Shown here: piece after piece, positions 12,300 to 64,000 of the stretch | Position numbering within the stretch: the stretch's first letter is position 1 | Layout: each line of letters starts with the position of its first letter | DNA from: Phoronis australis | Taxonomy: Eukaryota > Phoronida > Phoronidae | Assembly: GCA_002633005.1 (NCBI GenBank) | Contig: NMRA01000742.1 | Coordinates: forward strand, 1 to 64,000 | Reading direction: 5' to 3' | DNA length: 64,000 bases | Notes under the pieces: generated by a model | What the model saw: the letters and a program-made list of their open reading frames with translations, nothing else | What the model was told of the DNA's origin: nothing | Databases searched by the model: none | Program-made: the position numbers and the translations under genes

Positions 12300-13200
12300 G
12301 ACCAAGGATATTTTACTTACGGAAGATGAGTCTATTTCCGATTGGCAGTCGGTCTGGTGGCTGTTGCTGGCTTCCCATTTGGCGGACCAATCCGAGGAAC
12401 AAGCGTCGCCAGTATCGGACGCTGTTGCGTCCCTTGTCAACTCCCTATGGGAGCGGGGTAAGGCTTTCGATATAAAGCAGGCACATGATAACCATCCCCG
12501 GTCCGACAACATTACAGTCCACAAGACGGACTTGAATGAGGAAATTGCGGACGTGGTGCAGAACCACAAAACTGTGAAATTCAAAGAGGGCCAGTTGAAG
12601 TCTGCACAGTCGGCAATAGCCAGGGCGGCCATTCCCTTGAGTAAATTGGTTGACACCCTTATCACCACAGCTCCCAAACATCTAAACGCCAAGGACTTGG
12701 TGGACAACACTGTAGACGCGCTAGGTCTCCTGGGGTATGCTAACGCAAAGATCAACTCCACTAGACGGACATTATCAAGCCCCATCTCAACTCAAAGTAC
12801 CATTCGGCACTCAACATGGCCAGTACCTCAGACAAGCTCCTGTTTGGAGACCAGTTGGGAGAGAAGTGCAAGCAGGCCCTAATCTCGCCCGGACTCCCAT
12901 GACTGCGAGACACTCGACACGCCGGCCGTCGCCCTACCCTGCCTCCTACAGACGGGCCTATCAGCGCCAGCCGCAACACGGTTATCGCCCTTTTCTAGGT
13001 AAGCATTCCTTTATACTGTCGAATGCACCAAATTTTATGCGGCTGCAGCTCGTAGTGGACATGTTTGTCAATCTGCTACTAATACTCTTGCATTGTCTCT
13101 TGACAGGCCAACAGTACTCTCACAAACGGCAGAGGCGCTCCAGAAAGTGGCAGGTCCGGCGAGGCGGAAGCTGTCTCGTCTTCAGAATCGGAGGGAACGA
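12300..13200 (+). pseudogene. DIRS gag-like frame, on the strand opposite to pol
   Basis: The plus-strand frame has the strings TEDESISDWQS, KFKEGQLKSAQSAIARAAIP, LVDNTVDALGLLGYANAKIN and, in a shifted frame, IKPHLNSKYHSALN then KLLFGDQLG. These resemble the gag-like ORF of DIRS and related elements (a leucine-glycine-asparagine-rich stretch, then an R-R-x-x-x-x-K-P string). A 1-base shift lies near 12765 and another near 12880. The Arg/Pro/Tyr-rich tail (RPSPYPASYRRAYQRQP) is also gag-like. A possible intron lies at 12999-13106. Confidence 0.65.
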
Positions 13201-13681
13201 AGTCTGATACGCTATGAACAGGCGATAACAGCGATATGCCCAAGGCTGCAACAGCAAATGCCGAAAGACCCGAGGGTGGAAACTGATTGGTGGAAACGAA
13301 CCACCTCCGCACGTGACCTCACAAGTGCGCCGGGATTGGCTGTAAAAACCTGCGCTGCATAATGTGAATGACAGACGCGTTCCCAGGGATTAGAGCGGGC
13401 AGCGAGTGCAACTCGAAAAAACCCGGGTGTAACCGGAAAGCGATGGCAACCGACGAACAAAAGAGTGTCAGGATCGCTGGCGTCGACAGTGCCGAGCACA
13501 AAGAGGACACATTCGGTGCAAAGGTCAAAGGCGTGTACAAAGTGGTAAACAATGTACAGCTGTGCGTGGGTATGACGTAACGTGTCAGTGAGGCACACAA
13601 AGAAATACTTGACTGATGAGTCATGCGAGCACCATGTGCGCTGTGCCAAAGGCCCAAATGTGAGTGTTAAATACGCAAAGA

Positions 13682-14031
13682 GTTAAGCGTACGAGGATAG
13701 AACAACTATCAAACACTCCACATGGTCCGTGTCGGGTCACGGAAGCCCCAAAGCAGGTAGGCCTGAAAATACGATGAGGCCAATAGAGAGTCGTAATGCT
13801 CAACGCCGGTAAAACCGGGCAAGGTGTGGCCCGCCGAGTCACACAGAGTCGGTGAGGTTAAGCGTACGAGGATAGGACAACTATCAAACACTCCACATGG
13901 TCCGTGTCGGGTCACGGAAACCCCAAAGCAGGTAGGCCTGAAAATACGATGAGGCCAATAGAGAGTCGTAATGCTCTGCGCCGGTAAAACCGGGCAAGGT
14001 GTGGCCCGCCGAGTCACACAGAGTCGGTGAG
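13682..14031. repeat. 175-bp direct tandem duplication within the DIRS right region
   Basis: Two near-identical copies, 13682-13856 and 13857-14031, beginning gttaagcgtacgaggatag. They lie between the gag-like frame and the right terminus, where subterminal regulatory sequence would be expected. No coding content was recognised. Confidence 0.9.
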
Positions 14032-14213
14032 CTCGGTCGTCCAAAAACTTCCAAGATGATTATATAGGATAAGAAGAAAATGCTCAGTAGCAAAGAGTTA
14101 TGCAATTGAGCGTGGTCGCGGTATAACTTGCGCGAAAAAACCTTCCAAAGGAAAAACACGTCTTCCTCCAGAAGATAAGTCCGTGGAATGGTTCGCTTTG
14201 CGCATGTCCGTAT

Positions 14214-14254
14214 CTCATGGTAGTACTCGGGGGAATTCTGGGAGGAATAAAATT
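14214..14254 (+). repeat. DIRS right inverted terminal repeat
   Basis: It reads ctcatggtagtactcggggg, then aattctgggaggaataaaatt. The same end with 34 more bases of subterminal sequence recurs at 15292-15365. Confidence 0.92.
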
Positions 14255-15290
14255 AACCCTTGCCCGGGAAGTGCACTTCATTATGCGGACAAGCTGGTGA
14301 ATGTCGCATGTGCCAAGTATAGGTTTTCGCTTGTTGGAGCCAACTCATAAGTGCCTGACATTTCGTAAAGAAGATCATTCATGCAATGTGCTATTCCTGT
14401 CTCCAACAAGGAAAATCTAATTTGCAACAGTGCCATTTCAGAAAAATTGAAATGGTGTACTTTTTCAAATGCTGGCTAAGCCCCAAAACACAATTTTGTC
14501 ATTGTGAATAATTGATCAACAAAGTACGACTTAACAACTAACAGATCATTTCCTACTGTCCCTTAGACCCGTACTTGTTCAATTTTAAATAACGAAGGCT
14601 TAAACAGCCCAACTGAGCCAGTCTGATTAACCACCACAGACCAGGCCAGTTTATGAAACAACACCACGCTAATTTGCACATTTACATCTGCATAAACGTT
14701 AAACAATTAGCGGACAGTCTTCCCTTAAAGATGGCAGCCATCATGTGGAGTGGAGAAGACTTCATAAACAACTGTTTACCTTTTCTTGTAGAAACAGCGC
14801 CCACAAACACGCAAACATGTTCACATCAAGCTTGAAGGCCACCAGGAGATGACCTTCTCAACTAGTCAACTTCCACGTTTTATTCAATCAAACATTACAT
14901 TCGTTCATACATACATGTATTATAATGATTGCACGAGTGCCCAGGCAGTATACAGAATGATAATTAGCAATCGACACGCTGACGACACTACAAACAAACT
15001 AGACAATGGGTCCAACTGAGGGGTATTATTTTCAGTGGTAAAAAAAACACTGATACGCTAAGTGGATGTTAAACATTTATGAAACTCTGGATAAAGCACA
15101 CACTAGAAAAATGAGTGCGCGGTAATGTAGACATTACCTAGAGAGTTTTGTGGCGTTTCCTTTGGAAACACGCAGTCTGGTGCAGCTGATGGTATCTAGT
15201 TAACTTAATATGCACTCTAGGTGGCACTAGTGAAGAAGGGTGCTCTTGAACACAGAAGACTATTTAAGCACATGGACAAAGGTACCTTAC
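14255..15290. other. Unassigned sequence between DIRS and the assembly gap
   Basis: No exon or repeat was recognised. It ends in accttac at the N of 15291; on the minus strand this reads as a splice donor GTAAGG touching the gap. Confidence 0.45.
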
Positions 15291-15291
15291 N

Positions 15292-15365
15292 TCCGTGGAA
15301 TGGTTCGCTTTGCGCATGTCCGTATCTCATGGTAGTACTCGGGGGAATTCTGGGAGGAATAAAAT
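15292..15365. mobile_element. Isolated DIRS terminus at the gap edge
   Basis: 74 bp identical to 14180-14253 (subterminal region plus terminal repeat), starting directly after the N at 15291. It is likely the edge of a second DIRS copy or of a contig broken in the repeat. Confidence 0.88.
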
Positions 15366-16281
15366 GAAACTACACCCACATGTATGTACATCCGTAAGAG
15401 GATAATAGCGCGGTCACAAGAGATCTTGTGCCTGTGCAACTGAAGCCTAACCTGCGTGTAGGCAGGAAAAGGTGCATGGGTACACTGCTCAACATAGTTG
15501 GCCGTGATCTGACCTGTTGATTACTGACTAGATAGACGAAACCAAGGTGATTCACTCCGACTTTTACAAAAATAAGAGCCAATGTTTGGAATCACTACCG
15601 AAAAAATAAATGTTATTCTCCATTAAGACAAATATTTCTTAAAATCACTGGATGGCTTAAATTTTGTCTAAATTATCTCAACTGCTATGAGTAAATGAGT
15701 TCGAACATTTTTGGTGTAACTCAGTCGTTTTCAGAATGTTTCTGTGCCCCTTTGATGGTTCTGGAATACCGTGAAATTAACAAAAAAAAAAACTCATCTA
15801 GAAAGCATTTCTTTCTCCAGACAGCATTTAATACGATGCGAACAACGCACTGACCCCTAAGCAGGCTGCCAGTTTTAAACACACTGGCAAGTATTCGTCA
15901 AATTCCAGTGATGTTACCCATGACAAAAAATGACGTAAAAGGTCTTGTCACCCCTGGTGTGCGAGGTCAAAACCATTACCCCACCGCTAACTCATACAGT
16001 ATGTTCTCGGATAGCTTTCTGGTACCAGACTGCAACAGGACACTTCCTTCTGAAAAGTGAAATTCAGCAGCTCTTTTCAAAAAAAGAACAAAGTTGTTTA
16101 GTTTCTAAAAGTCGCAAAGATTAGACCATGGCTTAAATCACTATTTTAGTGGTCACTAAAGAAAGTGAAAGTCCCTTTGATGGAGAGTACAGGAAATTAA
16201 TACAATTAAAAAACACAACACCGATCTTGAAGCCTTAAATTCTTAATCCAAGTCTGACATAGGTTTAATTTCAGCTCTCAC
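15366..16281. other. Intron or flank 3' of exon 32, no exon found
   Basis: No splice-flanked coding piece with Cys-rich or Ser/Thr-rich content was seen. The gene must continue beyond the gap at 15291 or end in unrecognised sequence here. Confidence 0.45.
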
Positions 16282-62318
<46,037 letters not shown>

Positions 62319-64000
62319 CTGCAAGACAGTTGAGGTAATAAACAGGGTTAGAATTCAATGTGCCAATAAACCTGCATTGTCAAGGAAACAAATTTTGATT
62401 TTGACCAATCATTGCTATAAAATTTGTCTCAACCTGTTCCTACCTTTGATTAGAGGTGATTTTTAATATTGCAAACAACTGACAGGTGAGTTCATTATTG
62501 ATCCTTGAGACCATGCTCCGCAGTTTAAATAAAACGCCGGGTTTGGTGGTCGAAAACAAAAATTGGTTTCCATGATGGAAGAAGAGTATATAGCCAACTT
62601 AAGTTTTAGTTTTTATTTTTTGACACTTCGCAACAAAAGCTTTGCATAGGTTTAAAAAAACACTTGAAATCAAGGTCAAGGTCGCCAGGATCAATTGGCA
62701 TCTTGTGATACACCATCCACACCTCGATACAAAATGTGAACAAAATCTAAAGCTTCCTTCCTGAGATTCTGTACCAAACAACATTTATGTAAAAACTTGA
62801 TTTTTTGATTGTGACCTTGAAAATGATACCAAGGTCACCAAAACTAACTGGTGCTTGCAGATGTCCCCCTCCACGTCGGTACCAAGAACTAAAAACAAAA
62901 TCAAAAGCTTCCTTCTTCAGATTTCAAAACATTGTGACATACACATGTTTAGACATATCTGCACATGTACGGTCGTCAATACTATGTGACCTCGGTTTGC
63001 GCTAAAGTGCGGCTGCGGACAAAAAGAATAGCAAAAGCAAGAAGTTAAAAGCTTTGCACAGGTTTAAAAACTCTAATATTTAGTAATAAAATAAATATTG
63101 AACAAAAACATGTAGCTACAACGGATGTAAAACCAGGGGCATATTTCCCTTTAGCTCACTATTGGTACACATAATTAACTGAGCTCCAACCCATCAAGAA
63201 ATACTTATTTTTCAATTGTAGTTTCTTTTTCATCAAAACAAACTAATTTCAGTATTCAAAACTGTTTTAAACTAAATGACACAAAACGTAAAGAGCAATA
63301 GCACTAACACAGTGACAGCTGCCCCAATAGTGGATCTCTATCTAAAGTGCCCTTAAACAAAACAAAGAACGCATTGACTTTCCAACAGCAGATGGTACTA
63401 ATAATCACTGCACAATACAGTAGGTCACCTTCAATACGAAAAGAATTCGAAAGTTATGCAACAACTCTGGGTAATTAGCCAAATATCAAAAAACTATAAA
63501 TTTTAACTGTCAGTAAAAGACAATATTTTCTGACAGCAGAAAGCCTGCAGAAGTTGAGTTTAGACTGTTTCCCAATCTGAGATTAATTGCATCACATGAA
63601 CAAATCCTTTTTGTAAAACTTGGTAAAAAGGAAATGCACATTCAAGTATTCATAGCAAAAAACGACTGTGATCAACTTTCATTTCATGTAAATGTTCATG
63701 ATGAGATTCTAAAAACGGTGTTGCAGTAATTTCTAAATCGCTATTTTTTTTAAGCAACTTCAGATTTTATCATGAAAACGGCATAATTTAATAGCCCTCA
63801 TACGAAAAAGGAACATTTAAGACACAATTCTTGATGGCATTTTGGAGAATAGTGCTCAAAGCATAGTGTCTCTTAAGTTTCTTGTAAATCCAATCAGTCA
63901 TTTCCGAGATATGATGGTCCAAATTTGGCCAAATTTGAACATCTTTCTAGGGGCCCACATATATAAACACTCAATATGTAGTGTTCAATGATGTGACTTG
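62319..64000. other. Upstream intron of the large gene, no exon seen
   Basis: No Cys-rich splice-flanked piece was found. A dispersed repeat shared with 51340-51565 occupies about 63600-63965. The VWD/C8 exons of the preceding D module should lie further right. Confidence 0.5.

Larger units (their letters stand above)
9190..14254 (-). mobile_element. Degenerate DIRS-type tyrosine-recombinase retrotransposon
   Basis: The 5065-bp element is bounded by perfect 41-bp inverted terminal repeats (9190-9230 and 14214-14254). On the minus strand it carries reverse transcriptase with a YIDD box, a DIRS-type RNase H and a tyrosine recombinase. This set, with inverted ends and no DDE integrase, defines DIRS elements. 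Several stops, frameshifts and an inserted MITE show it is dead. A gag-like frame lies on the opposite strand (12300-13200). Confidence 0.9.

Noticed and set aside
11832-12785. 317-residue minus-strand frame taken as one protein
   Set aside because: Only the part below about 12290 is reverse transcriptase; the N-terminal half is the antisense of the gag-like frame.

Overview
This window is eukaryotic genomic DNA, AT-rich and intron-rich, with many transposable elements. No prokaryotic gene organisation is visible. The gene content points to a marine invertebrate metazoan: a liprin-alpha exon, a very large von Willebrand/mucin-type gene with discoidin domains, and DIRS, Penelope, Harbinger, hAT-like and mariner-like elements. 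I cannot name the species. Six single-N gap marks (3530, 5028, 15291, 19927, 24597, 46164) show it is a stitched draft scaffold.

Left part (1-15290). It holds one clear liprin-alpha coiled-coil exon (7995-8069, minus), one unidentified candidate exon (2162-2259, minus) whose donor lies in a minisatellite, a decayed THAP domain (5056-5235, plus), two copies of a small inverted-repeat element (50-201 and 11711-11853), and a degenerate DIRS-type tyrosine-recombinase retrotransposon (9190-14254) with perfect 41-bp inverted ends. In the DIRS element, reverse transcriptase, RNase H and recombinase lie on the minus strand. A gag-like frame lies on the plus strand, so gag and pol diverge. An 85-bp-arm palindrome made from a related DIRS end abuts its left terminus.

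Right part (15292-64000). One gene on the minus strand fills it. I resolved 32 exons by splice signals and a consistent phase chain, about 4.2 kb of coding sequence and about 1400 residues; both ends are missing. Read 5' to 3' (from right to left) it encodes the end of one TIL/E module, a TIL' module, then VWD-C8-TIL-E (the D'D3 layout of von Willebrand factor, gel-forming mucins and hemolectins). After these come a Ser/Thr/Pro-rich linker, TIL-VWC-TIL-VWC, another linker, a discoidin (F5/8 type C) domain, a third linker, VWC-TIL-VWC modules, a fourth linker and a second discoidin domain. It is best read as a secreted, disulfide-linked, probably O-glycosylated adhesive or clotting protein of the hemolectin/hemocytin/sea-star footprint protein type. 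Two assembly gaps cut exons exactly, one exon (E') is predicted but not found, and a 1.4-kb tandem repeat around the gap at 46164 looks like an unmerged allelic overlap.

The introns carry a 2.18-kb hAT-like inverted-repeat element with a 5-bp target duplication, Harbinger-, mariner- and other MITE-like elements, head-to-head Penelope reverse transcriptase remnants, minisatellites at splice sites, and a three-part higher-order repeat of about 440 bp.
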